NCBI GenBank assembly: GCA_020721025.1
Contig: DYNO01000029.1
Location: 1 to 23,532, forward strand
Reading direction: 5' to 3'
DNA from: Thiomargarita sp.
GTDB lineage: Bacteria; Pseudomonadota; Gammaproteobacteria; Beggiatoales; Beggiatoaceae
DNA: 23,532 nucleotides
Positions within the stretch are counted from its first letter, which is position 1; each line of letters begins with the position of its first letter. Below the pieces are notes generated by a model. That model was given only the letters and a program-made list of their open reading frames with translations. It had not been told where the DNA came from and ran no database searches. The translations under genes and the position numbers were made by a program. This document shows positions 8,389 through 15,577 of the stretch, piece after piece.

Positions 8389-8392
8389 ATGT

Positions 8393-9394
8393 TCAATAAT
8401 TAATATGTAAATTTCCCAAAAATTGTTGCGTACATGCCCGCCATGAGTATTTCAACGCGTGAGGGCGACATTGTTGAGCATCCAATTTGAGTGCATTAAG
8501 AGTCGCTTGAGTTAAATTTTCATCCAAACAACCGACTGGAGTATCACGCAAAATGTCCACAGGACCTGACACAGGATAGGCAGCCACAGGCACACCAGAC
8601 GCTAAGGCTTCGAGCACCACCAACCCAAAAGTATCGGTACGACTTGGAAAAACAAAGACATCTGCCGCAGCATAGTAACTTGCTAATTCTTCTCCCGCCT
8701 TCGCTCCCACAAATTTTACAGTGGGATAATGGGCGCGCAAATACTCCAATTGGGGCCCCCCGCCAACCACGTATTTCGTGCCGGGTAACTCCGCTTTCAA
8801 AAAGGCTTCGATATTTTTTTCCACCGCCACCCGTCCGACATACATGGAAATTGGGCGCGGGTCGGTCAAAAAATCTTTGGGGCGCGGACGAAATAGTTCG
8901 ACATCCACCCCACGAGACCAAGGAACTAAGTGTTGAAACCCTTCTTTTTCCAAAGAGCCACGCATACTCGGTGTCGCCACCATGACGCTTTTTGACAGGT
9001 GATGAAACCAACGCAGAAAACGATAACCCCAACGGGGCGGAATACCCAGTCGAGCATACACGTATTCGGGAAATTTGGTGTGAAATGAGGTTGTAAAAGA
9101 AAGTTTGAGAGCTTGACAGGCATTGCGCCCTGCCCACCCAAGGGGTCCTTCCGTCGCAATGTGAATGCAGTCAGGACGAAAGGTGTGAATAAAATCAATA
9201 ACTTTATGCCGGGCAGGTTGAATCACTAAACGAATTTCAGGATAGGAAGGACACGGAATGGTACGAAATAAATCTGGACTGATGACCTCAACTTGATGCC
9301 CTAGATTCTCTAAATGTTGTTTTGTCGTCGATAAGGTGCGTACTACGCCGTTAATCTGGGGCAGCCATGCGTCCGATATTATCAGGATTTTCAT
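8393..9394 (-). CDS. Family 4 glycosyltransferase, probable Agt-type glycolipid synthase
   Basis: A GT-B glycosyltransferase. The frame opens at 9460, but the ATG at 9394 is chosen: AGGA lies about 8 nt upstream, it gives the classic start MKILIISDAWLPQINGVVRTL, and 333 aa is normal. The C-terminal donor-site motif is PSRTDTFGLVVLEALASGVPV, with a D-x7-E form of the EX7E motif, and the acceptor half includes HIATEGPLGWAGRNA. It overlaps the 3' end of the upstream metallophosphoesterase gene by 44 nt, so the two are an operon. In marine and rhizobial bacteria, PlcP (phospholipase C) sits beside Agt, which adds glucose or glucuronate to the released diacylglycerol during phosphate starvation. 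Family confidence is high; the Agt identity rests on context. Other lipid or polysaccharide glycosyltransferases of this family remain possible. Confidence 0.82.
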   Translation of the reverse strand: MKILIISDAWLPQINGVVRTLSTTKQHLENLGHQVEVISPDLFRTIPCPSYPEIRLVIQPARHKVIDFIHTFRPDCIHIATEGPLGWAGRNACQALKLSFTTSFHTKFPEYVYARLGIPPRWGYRFLRWFHHLSKSVMVATPSMRGSLEKEGFQHLVPWSRGVDVELFRPRPKDFLTDPRPISMYVGRVAVEKNIEAFLKAELPGTKYVVGGGPQLEYLRAHYPTVKFVGAKAGEELASYYAAADVFVFPSRTDTFGLVVLEALASGVPVAAYPVSGPVDILRDTPVGCLDENLTQATLNALKLDAQQCRPHALKYSWRACTQQFLGNLHINY

Positions 9395-10160
9395 CGAAAT
9401 CTTCCTGCGTGGAACTAAGATGATGGTTATCTGTCCAATGAACAATGAAAAGTTGTCCATTCCAATCTTCCACCAACGCAGTACAACTTTCTACCCAGTC
9501 GCCATCATTGCAATAGAGAATACCTTCAACATTGCGAACTTCCGCTTTGTGAATATGCCCACAAATAATTCCATCAAGTTTGCGCTTACGGGCTTCATCT
9601 GCCAAGGTGGCTTCAAATGCACTGATGAAGTTCACTGCATTTTTGACCTTGTGTTTTAAATAAGCAGACAATGACCAGTAAGAATAGCCTAGTTTGCGTC
9701 GTCCCCAGTTGAACACCAAATTCACCGTCAACATCACGTTATACGCCCAATCGCCGAGATGAGCCAACCATTTGGCATGTTCAACCACTCCATCGAGCGC
9801 GTCCCCATGAACGATGAGAAACTTACGTCCGTCTGCGGTGATATGTATCATTTCATCGACAAGCGAAATCCCGCCAAATTGCATCGGCACATAATCACGC
9901 AACACTTCGTCGTGATTACCGGGGATGTAATAAACTTTGGTGCCTTTACGGGCTTTACGCAAAATTTTCTGAACCACGTCATTATGGCTTTGTTTCCAAT
10001 ACCATGATTTTTTTAATCGCCAGCCATCGACAATATCGCCAACTAAATAGAGATATTCAGATTCATGGCAGCGTAAAAAATCGAGTAGAAACTCTGCCTT
10101 ACAGCCGCGAGTACCAAGATGGACATCGGAAATCCAGATGGCACGGTAGTGCTTGGTCAT
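9351..10160 (-). CDS. plcP: Calcineurin-like metallophosphoesterase, probable PlcP phospholipase C
   Basis: A 269-aa metallophosphoesterase of the COG2908 (LpxH-like) group; the ATG at 10160 is preferred over a TTG at 10169. Metal-site motifs are SDVHLG (Asp12, His14), GDIVDGW (Asp42), GNHDE (Asn82, His83), VHGDALD and GHIH. The segments TRGCKAEFLLDF, SWYWKQSHNDVVQK, HAKWLAHLGDWAYN and GDWVESCTALVE match my recollection of the PlcP subgroup better than true LpxH, which is shorter and acts on UDP-diacylglucosamine in lipid A synthesis. PlcP removes the phosphate head group from phosphatidyl lipids to give diacylglycerol under phosphate limitation. Overlap with the glycosyltransferase gene and the Pho-box-like site upstream support this. 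A database would likely label it UDP-2,3-diacylglucosamine diphosphatase; substrate needs testing. Confidence 0.75.
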   Translation of the reverse strand: MTKHYRAIWISDVHLGTRGCKAEFLLDFLRCHESEYLYLVGDIVDGWRLKKSWYWKQSHNDVVQKILRKARKGTKVYYIPGNHDEVLRDYVPMQFGGISLVDEMIHITADGRKFLIVHGDALDGVVEHAKWLAHLGDWAYNVMLTVNLVFNWGRRKLGYSYWSLSAYLKHKVKNAVNFISAFEATLADEARKRKLDGIICGHIHKAEVRNVEGILYCNDGDWVESCTALVEDWNGQLFIVHWTDNHHLSSTQEDFDENPDNIGRMAAPD

Positions 10161-10218
10161 GGAAGTCAATCTGTTCTACCTAACTTTAATGTGTTAATGT
10201 TCGGTTAAAACATGCGTT

Positions 10219-10252
10219 AATGTAACATGTTTATGTGGCAGACATGTGACAC
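10219..10252 (-). promoter_or_regulatory. Candidate Pho box and -10 for the plcP-glycosyltransferase operon
   Basis: Read on the minus strand, GTGTCAC-ATGT-CTGCCAC (10252 down to 10235) gives two 7-mers 11 nt apart, each 5/7 to the PhoB half-site CTGTCAT. A -10-like TACATT (10224-10219) follows after 10 nt, the spacing seen when a Pho box replaces the -35. It lies 58 nt before the plcP ATG. Short degenerate sites occur by chance, so this is suggestive only. Confidence 0.45.
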
Positions 10253-10407
10253 TGAGATTGCAGGAATATTTCAATATCACTATGACTTTGTTTTATATGA
10301 TGCTAGAGTGAAGATGATGGAAAATGAAGTTCACTCCAGCATAAAATTCTACACGCTGAACGCGTGATAAACGGCAATTATTTGGTGTGCTTTTTGCTGT
10401 TTAACTG

Positions 10408-10605
10408 TTAAGAAACAACTTCTTGATTGGGTAACAACGAACCTTGTAAAAACTTATCAACTCTCTCGGCGTATTCAAAACCTTTTATCCAATAAAGATG
10501 TTCTTCTGTACCCACTGCATAAGGGCAGGCGGGAACAGGTTTTTTATCATAATGGCAAGTGCGGAATCCATCAAGGTAAATGTTAATCAGTTTTAACTTG
10601 GTCAT
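10408..10605 (-). CDS. Small RMF/CrpP-like protein
   Basis: A 65-aa protein. The frame extends up to 10680, but the ATG at 10605 has AAGG 8 nt upstream and the extra residues look non-coding. The pattern GFRTCHY...CPYAVGTEEHLYWIKGFEYAERV matches the small Rmf/CrpP family: an upstream Gly-aromatic turn, the invariant CPY, then a Trp and Gly-aromatic about 10-13 residues later. RMF (55 aa in E. coli) dimerises 70S ribosomes in stationary phase. CrpP is a related protein first described on Pseudomonas plasmids. It is not rich in Lys/Arg like RMF itself, so ribosome binding is uncertain. It stands alone, with its own promoter candidate upstream. Family membership is moderately confident from the spacing of conserved residues; the function is open. 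Confidence 0.6.
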   Translation of the reverse strand: MTKLKLINIYLDGFRTCHYDKKPVPACPYAVGTEEHLYWIKGFEYAERVDKFLQGSLLPNQEVVS

Positions 10606-10661
10606 AAATATTGCCTTCTGTAGGGGAGGGAGTGACATTGTACCGTGTAACTCAAACAATG

Positions 10662-10676
10662 CTGTCTGACAGTATA
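10662..10676 (-). promoter_or_regulatory. Extended -10 and overlapping inverted repeat before the RMF-like gene
   Basis: On the minus strand TGTTATACT is an extended -10 (TATACT at 10676-10671). The inverted repeat CTGTC-T-GACAG (10662-10672) overlaps its downstream edge and the likely start of transcription, so it could be an operator. No good -35 is visible. Confidence 0.35.
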
Positions 10677-10809
10677 ACACAGGTATCGTGTGAAACTTGG
10701 ATAGTCATTTGAATTTTCAACCATTCACTCTATTTGTTTTATTTTAAAATCAATAGGTTATTTTCTATTTCATCCTACCTCATCAATATTAAAAATGGCT
10801 ACATTCTAT

Positions 10810-11412
10810 TTATTTTTCTATCTTATCACTATATTCAATGAATTGGGGCGCGCTCACTTGCATTTTCTGATCACTGAGCAAGCGAAACCGATACAGTATG
10901 GACTGACTGTCATCGCCGGGATTCAAAATTTCACTTTCCACTTTGATTTCTTTCACCGTCCAATTTTCATATCGACTGCGCTGCGGCGTAACTGCTTGCC
11001 ACACCTGCGTTTGATCTGAAGCAATCTGCAATTTTCCACGAATGAACCGAGCGGCAAACCATAAGGGGCGGCGATTTTTGACATACGTCCAGCTTAATAC
11101 TGCACTTTTATTTGCTGGAAGGTCGAAGCGATACCAATTCTCCCCCACGCTATGGCTATTTTGATCGGGCAGTTGGCTAAAATCGACTGAAGCATGATAG
11201 CGAGCAAGCTGTTGTTGAATTGTTGATATATTTGTCGTATCAAGTTGAAATATTTGAAAGTGCGTGAGTAAATCCCCTATTTGTAAATAAGGCGTGGCTT
11301 TATTGTCGGATGCCTCAAAGGAACCCTGCGTGCGCGCGGTAGGAAGTGCCCAAGTCAATAGATTGAATAATAGTAGAAAAATGAGGAGGAAGTATTTGAA
11401 AATAGGATACAT
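10810..11412 (-). CDS. Exported protein of unknown function
   Basis: The frame opens at a GTG at 11442, but the ATG at 11412 gives the better leader: MYPIFKYFLLIFLLLFNLLTWALPTA, a short N-region with Lys, a long hydrophobic core and a likely signal peptidase I site after ALPTA (about residue 26). The mature part of about 175 aa is soluble and mixed, with a beta-rich look (YRFDLPANKSAVLSWTYV, WFAARFIRGKLQIA, SILYRFRLLSD). It has no Cys and no recognisable domain. The Shine-Dalgarno is weak. It is separated from the fibro-slime gene upstream by a strong terminator, so it needs its own promoter. Probably periplasmic; I do not recognise it. Confidence 0.65.
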   Translation of the reverse strand: MYPIFKYFLLIFLLLFNLLTWALPTARTQGSFEASDNKATPYLQIGDLLTHFQIFQLDTTNISTIQQQLARYHASVDFSQLPDQNSHSVGENWYRFDLPANKSAVLSWTYVKNRRPLWFAARFIRGKLQIASDQTQVWQAVTPQRSRYENWTVKEIKVESEILNPGDDSQSILYRFRLLSDQKMQVSAPQFIEYSDKIEK

Positions 11413-11561
11413 AAGCTGAACCAAAATTCGAGAAATGAACACGATTAAAGTATCAGAATGAGATTATTTGTCTGAGTCCTCGTCTGACAAAATTATATCT
11501 GAAAAAGTGAAATGATTCAATCAGTCTGTCGCGGTATGTCGAAAGATTTAAAGAACCCATA

Positions 11562-11600
11562 AAATAAAAAAAGGTGCTCACCAAACATGGCAGCACCTTT
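11562..11600 (-). terminator. Rho-independent terminator after the fibro-slime gene
   Basis: On the minus strand AAAGGTGCT (11600-11592) pairs with AGCACCTTT (11578-11570) in a 9-bp stem, with an inner CCA/TGG pairing in the loop. A run of T follows (TTTTTTTATTTT down to about 11562). This is the clearest intrinsic terminator in the window and ends the transcript of the large surface-protein gene. Confidence 0.85.
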
Positions 11601-11622
11601 CTTGTTGAATCAACATCAGTTT

Positions 11623-11655
11623 ACTGAGCAAATGAGTTTATCCCATCTGCTCAGT
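11623..11655 (-). terminator. Second hairpin directly after the fibro-slime stop codon
   Basis: ACTGAGCA (11623-11630) and TGCTCAGT (11648-11655) form a perfect 8-bp stem with a 17-nt loop, 9 nt past the stop codon. It has no T-run and may protect the 3' end or assist the terminator that follows. Confidence 0.45.
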
Positions 11656-12060
11656 GAGTTTTAACTACTTGGTGGCTGAAATGATGTAGTCCAGATGGAA
11701 GATACTCTTTCCTGAACTGTCAACTTCTTCCAACGCATAGCAGTAATCATTACCCGCTTTAGCCGTTGCATCCAGATGGCTGTACGCTGCACCGTTGTGA
11801 ATACTACCCATTGCAGAAATCAATTGTTCCGTCACTTGCGTCACGTATCTGAACTCATTCAATGCGGTATCTTTACAACTGCGATTCGCTGCGGGTTGCG
11901 CCCGCCACACATTGAAACCAACGGTTGCCACTTCAGCATTGGTATTCCATTGTAACATCACGCCATTTTCAAGCGTAGTTGCTGTGAAATGGTTTAACGT
12001 TGCTAACAATGGTTTTTCATCTGTGTCAATCACTGGAGGTTCTTCTGGTATTGCAGTGGT

Positions 12061-13152
12061 CGGGTGCGAAGTCGCGTCGGCAGGATTGGTGCCTTGTGCA
12101 AATTCATCCGCATTACTGTAACCATCCCCGTCAGCGTCTTCAGCAGCATCGACTTTATTCAATGGATTCAGACCGTTGTTAATTTCCCACGTATCAGGAA
12201 TATTATCATTGTCATTGTCATCATCCACCACATCTTTCACGCCATCGCCATCGCTATCCGTATCTTGCGCACGAGTTTCTAACGTGTAATCCACGCCGCC
12301 CACCAGTTCGCCATCGACCGATTCTTGCACGCTCAAGTTGTATTCATGTGAAGTTCCCGGTACTGGCATGGGTTCATACGCATCAACACGCACCTTGATT
12401 GGCAATTCTTCGCCGGCTTCCATTGGAATACCCGTAATCGTTGCTGGAGCGTTGGTCAATTCGACTTCCGTACCACCGATTGGCTTGATATTGCTACCTT
12501 CACCACCGGCTGCCTGCCACCGATCAAACAAGTCACCCCCCAAATCAACGATAATGCGTGCGCCGTCACCTTGAACGAAGTTTTCTTTTTCTTCAAATTT
12601 CAGATCAACTTTCGCCGCGGTATCTTTCGGATTGGCAACGGTCGTTTCAAACTTATTGGTCACTTTGTCTAAGAAACCAACGATGTTGAAGTTCCGCCAC
12701 ACGATGTTGTTGTTATTGAAGGTGTTGGTAACAGAATTTGTTCCTTCAACCACTTTCATCGGGTCTTCGGCATTGAGCAAACGCACGTAGAAGCAATAAT
12801 GACCGGGTTTCGGAATCGCATTCTTATCCCAAGTAATCGCAACATTCTTCATGGCATTTGGCGCAAGTTCATCAACCATTGCTTTACCGACCAATGTCCA
12901 CCCTGAAGGCCAGCGCGTGCTCAATGAAGCCTGCACCCGGTAAACTTCCACAGTGGTATTGATTGCCGTCTTAGTGCCACGATTTCTCACCTTGACATAG
13001 ACGAAATTATCTTGACCCATCTTGGCATCTTGATGACGGTAAACGCTATCGTTTTGATTTCTCACCCATACGTCTGGACTTGACCAAATATTTTTGCTGA
13101 CCTTGTTCGGTTCAACGCCATTATCTGGTGCGGGATCAGCAGACCATACGTC
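12061..13152 (-). repeat. Direct repeat unit 2 of the surface protein (about 364 codons)
   Basis: It begins at DVWSADPAPDNGVEPN and ends after the second TSP3 block (AQGTNPADATSHP). The register is exactly 1,092 nt from unit 1 at the VW codons, so the units are in frame with almost no net length change. Divergence is mostly in the Ig-like loops. Confidence 0.85.
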
Positions 13153-14244
13153 AACTTTCGCTGCAACGTTCGGATTGGTGCCTGCCTTGAATTCATCAGC
13201 ATTGGACACACCATCTTTATCAGCATCTTCAGTTGAATCAACGACATCCAATGGATTCAAGCCGTGTTCAATTTCCCATGCATCCGGAATACCATCGTTG
13301 TCATTATCATCATCGTTGACATCTTTAATGCCATCCGCATCGCTATCCGTATCAAGCGCACGAGTTTCTACGGTAAAGTCCACACCGCCCGCCACTTCGC
13401 CATCTTCCAGTTCTTGGATACTGAAATGATATTGATGAGATTCTCCCGGTACAGGCATCGGTTGTAAGGCTTCAACACGAATATGAACAGGTAAATCTTC
13501 TTCTGGCAGCATTGGAATGCCCAAAATCTTCGCAGGTGTGCCGAGTAATTCAACCTCTGTTCCACCAATCGCTTTGATATTTTGACCTTGACCACCCGCC
13601 GCTTGCCACCGGTCGAATAAGACACCGAGATCAACAATGGCTTTGGCACCGTTGTTATCTAACATCTTTTCCGGTTCGTTGATCAACAAATCAATCTTCG
13701 CAGGGGTAGTTTTGCTATTTTGCGCGGTTACCGTGATTTTGTCAGCGACTTTCTTAGTCAAACCAACGATGTCGAAGTTTCTCCATGCAATGTTGTTGTT
13801 ATTGCGAGTGTTCAATTCAGCATTGTTGATTTCTTTGAACGCCATTGGATCAGCGTCATTGAGCAAGCGCACGTAGAAGCAATAATGACCGGGTTTAGGA
13901 ATGGTATTGCTTGCCCATTTCACCACTGTACGTTGTGTCGCACCGGGTGCCAGTTCTGCAACGTTGGTCGTACCGACTAAATCCCAACCTTTGGGCCACG
14001 CATTGCCTAAGCCCGCGCCCTTGTTCATGCGATAGACTTCGACCGTCGTGTTTTTCGCCGGCAACGCGCCACGATTGTTGACGTTGACGTTGACAAAGTT
14101 ATCTTGTCCCACCTTGACATTTTGATGTTTATTCACACCATCGTCCTGGTTACGCACCCACACGTCAGGACTGATCCACAGAGCTTTACTGACACTGTTG
14201 GGTTCAACACCTTGATCTGGCGTAGGATCATGAGCCCATACGTC
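13153..14244 (-). repeat. Direct repeat unit 1 of the surface protein (about 364 codons)
   Basis: The unit starts at PDVWAHDPTPDQGVEPN and runs through the Ig-like part to the TSP3 block ending near AGTNP. It matches unit 2 along its whole length in protein and in stretches of DNA, for example the 20-base stretch aagcaataatgaccgggttt (+ strand), present once in each unit. Confidence 0.85.
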
Positions 14245-15409
14245 TGGACCCACTTTTTCTTCCGCCACGATTAGGGGCAGATTGGTTTGCATCTTGAAGT
14301 TCGATTGGTTGGTATGCCGTTCGGCGAAGAACCCATCCAATGGATAAGTTTTGCCAACCGTCAATCCCAAGCTATCCAGATCAACTGATTTAGTTTGAGC
14401 ACTGTGCGCGCCGCCTAAATCAACTGCCAGTTTGCCATCCATGAAAACCCAAACGTCATCGTCACCGGTGAAACTAAACTTTTGTCCCTTCTGATAAGTG
14501 AACTTGCTGTGAATTTCGTAGGTAAAGTGGAAGTTACGCGCCTTGCCTTCGTTGCCGAGCAATTTATTATCAATCGGGTAAAAGCCACCATCGCCGTTTT
14601 TGGCAAGCGGCAAACTGTCGTAGGTGTATAAACCATCCCACCTTTCTTCAGTTCAATCGTATAAGTGGTTGTTCTTGCAGGGTCAGTGCCATTGTACCAA
14701 TCGGATAACTTGCTAATATTGCACTTTGACAGGGCGATAGAAGAAGCAACCGGTTTGCCATCTGCACCTAAAGTAGATTCTACGCACCCGGCACCACTTT
14801 TCGTGGAACTTTGTTCAAAGTCAACATGTTTGGTTGCAGCGGTGCCCCAGCCAGAAAAATCCCGCACAATCCCTTCAATCGTGATACTACTTGTTGATGG
14901 AGTTGTCGGGTCAGCGGTAGGCATTGCTGTGACGGGAGTTACAGGCGTAGCTGTGACCGGAGTCGTTGTAGTCACTTCCCTAGTGCAATCTGGACCAGAA
15001 ACCGTACCGGTGCCATACACGTTTGCAGTCTTGGCTAAAACTGGAACGTCTTTTTTCTGATAGACTTTATCCATCGTGACCGTAAAAGTTCCGCCAGAGG
15101 TATCCCACTTAATTAATGGAGAACTCTTGACCGCGGTCGCCGCGCCGGGAGCCGGATCAGCACTGCTCGGATCGCCGCTGGGTTGCTTGGTACCATTGCC
15201 AGAAATATTCGTGACGCTGTTTAAACAACTTCCCAACGATAAATCCCAATGACTTAAAGCCTTACCTTTAACCCATTCAACCTGCAATAATCTTTATAAT
15301 TCAGTTGCGTGATTTACATTGAGACCCGTGAATAGATGGTTTTCGAGAGGAAATTCAGCGTTGCTGACAACATTTTGCTTGCATTTAGTGTTACGTCTTG
15401 CAATACGGG

Positions 15410-15438
15410 CTATAATTAAAAAAACATTTATTGTACAA
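15410..15438 (-). promoter_or_regulatory. Candidate promoter for the fibro-slime gene
   Basis: On the minus strand TTGTAC (15438-15433), a 17-nt spacer and TTATAG (15415-15410) match sigma-70 elements at 4/6 each. Transcription would start near 15403, about 115 nt before the present open frame. That leaves room for a lost signal-peptide region. Confidence 0.4.
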
Positions 15439-15458
15439 AACTTGCTTTGAGATTTTTT

Positions 15459-15515
15459 AGGAATGACGCACTTGGGATACCAATCAGTTTGATTCGTTTG
15501 AATTGTGTAACTCTC
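15459..15515. repeat. Intergenic palindromic element, copy 1
   Basis: Starts AGGAATGACGCACTTGGGA, has the central CAATCAGTT shared with the copy at 18529, and ends with TTGAATTGTGTAACTCTC as an imperfect inverted arm. It belongs to the family described for 17683-17770 and 18529-18597. Confidence 0.55.
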
Positions 15516-15577
15516 AGATTTTTCATGAGTAATGGACTGATCAACTCATTTGCAACACGCTACTTTTAAGGTTAAAC

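Larger units (their letters stand above)
8054..8392. other. 339-nt convergent intergenic region where secF would be expected
   Basis: This gap lies between the 3' ends of secD (+) and the glycosyltransferase gene (-). It holds the hairpin at 8061-8086 and a degenerate copy of the palindromic element near its right end. I see no stretch coding for SecF-like sequence on either strand and no RNA gene. It is AT-rich with several in-frame stops in all frames. Confidence 0.6.
11665..15287 (-). pseudogene. Fibro-slime / CARDB-like / thrombospondin-3 surface protein, frameshifted and 5'-incomplete
   Basis: Two overlapping frames form one protein of about 1,200 aa. Frame one runs from 15287 to about 14640 and frame two from about 14640 to 11665. 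At GGTGGGATGG (minus strand, near 14637-14645) one extra G restores KKGGDGLYTYDSLPLAKN. Order of parts: a domain around VEWVKGKALSHWDLSLGSCL; a Thr/Pro linker; a fibro-slime/PA14-like domain (GIVRDFSGW, then FTGDDDVWVFMDGKLAVDLGG); two units of about 364 residues, each with a CARDB-like Ig part (SPDVWVRNQ, KPGHYCFYVRLL) and a Ca-binding TSP3 part (DTDSDADGIKDVNDDD, EDADKDGVSNADEF); and a C-terminal Fn3-like part (LQWNTNAEVATVGFNVWRA). The first frame starts at a TTG with an in-frame TAA just upstream (15294-15296) and no signal peptide, so the 5' end is lost or also miscalled. It is probably a secreted adhesin or matrix protein if intact. Confidence 0.8.
15288..15577. other. Divergent intergenic region, 290 nt
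   Basis: This lies between the broken start of the fibro-slime gene (-) and the NHL gene (+). It contains a minus-strand promoter candidate (15410-15438), one palindromic element (15459-15515) and AAGG before the NHL start. Minus-strand sequence at 15300-15400 can be read as short peptides, but no frame links cleanly to the fibro-slime ORF. Confidence 0.5.

Noticed and set aside
8054..8392. Degraded secF after secD
   Set aside because: No SecF motif readable in any frame.
8644..8985. Long plus-strand open frame inside the glycosyltransferase gene
   Set aside because: Pro/Arg-rich shadow translation of a clear minus-strand enzyme; no family features.
9351..10160. Plain LpxH (lipid A pathway) call for the metallophosphoesterase
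   Set aside because: Length, subgroup motifs and the overlapping glycosyltransferase fit PlcP better, though not excluded without phylogeny.
12000..14300. CRISPR or short tandem repeat array in the minus-strand repeats
   Set aside because: The repeats are two long protein-coding units, with no regular short repeat-spacer pattern.
15300..15460. Upstream coding extension of the fibro-slime gene (reads ENHLFTGLNVN in one frame)
   Set aside because: Ends in a TAA before the ORF, overlaps promoter-like sequence, and cannot be linked without two indels.
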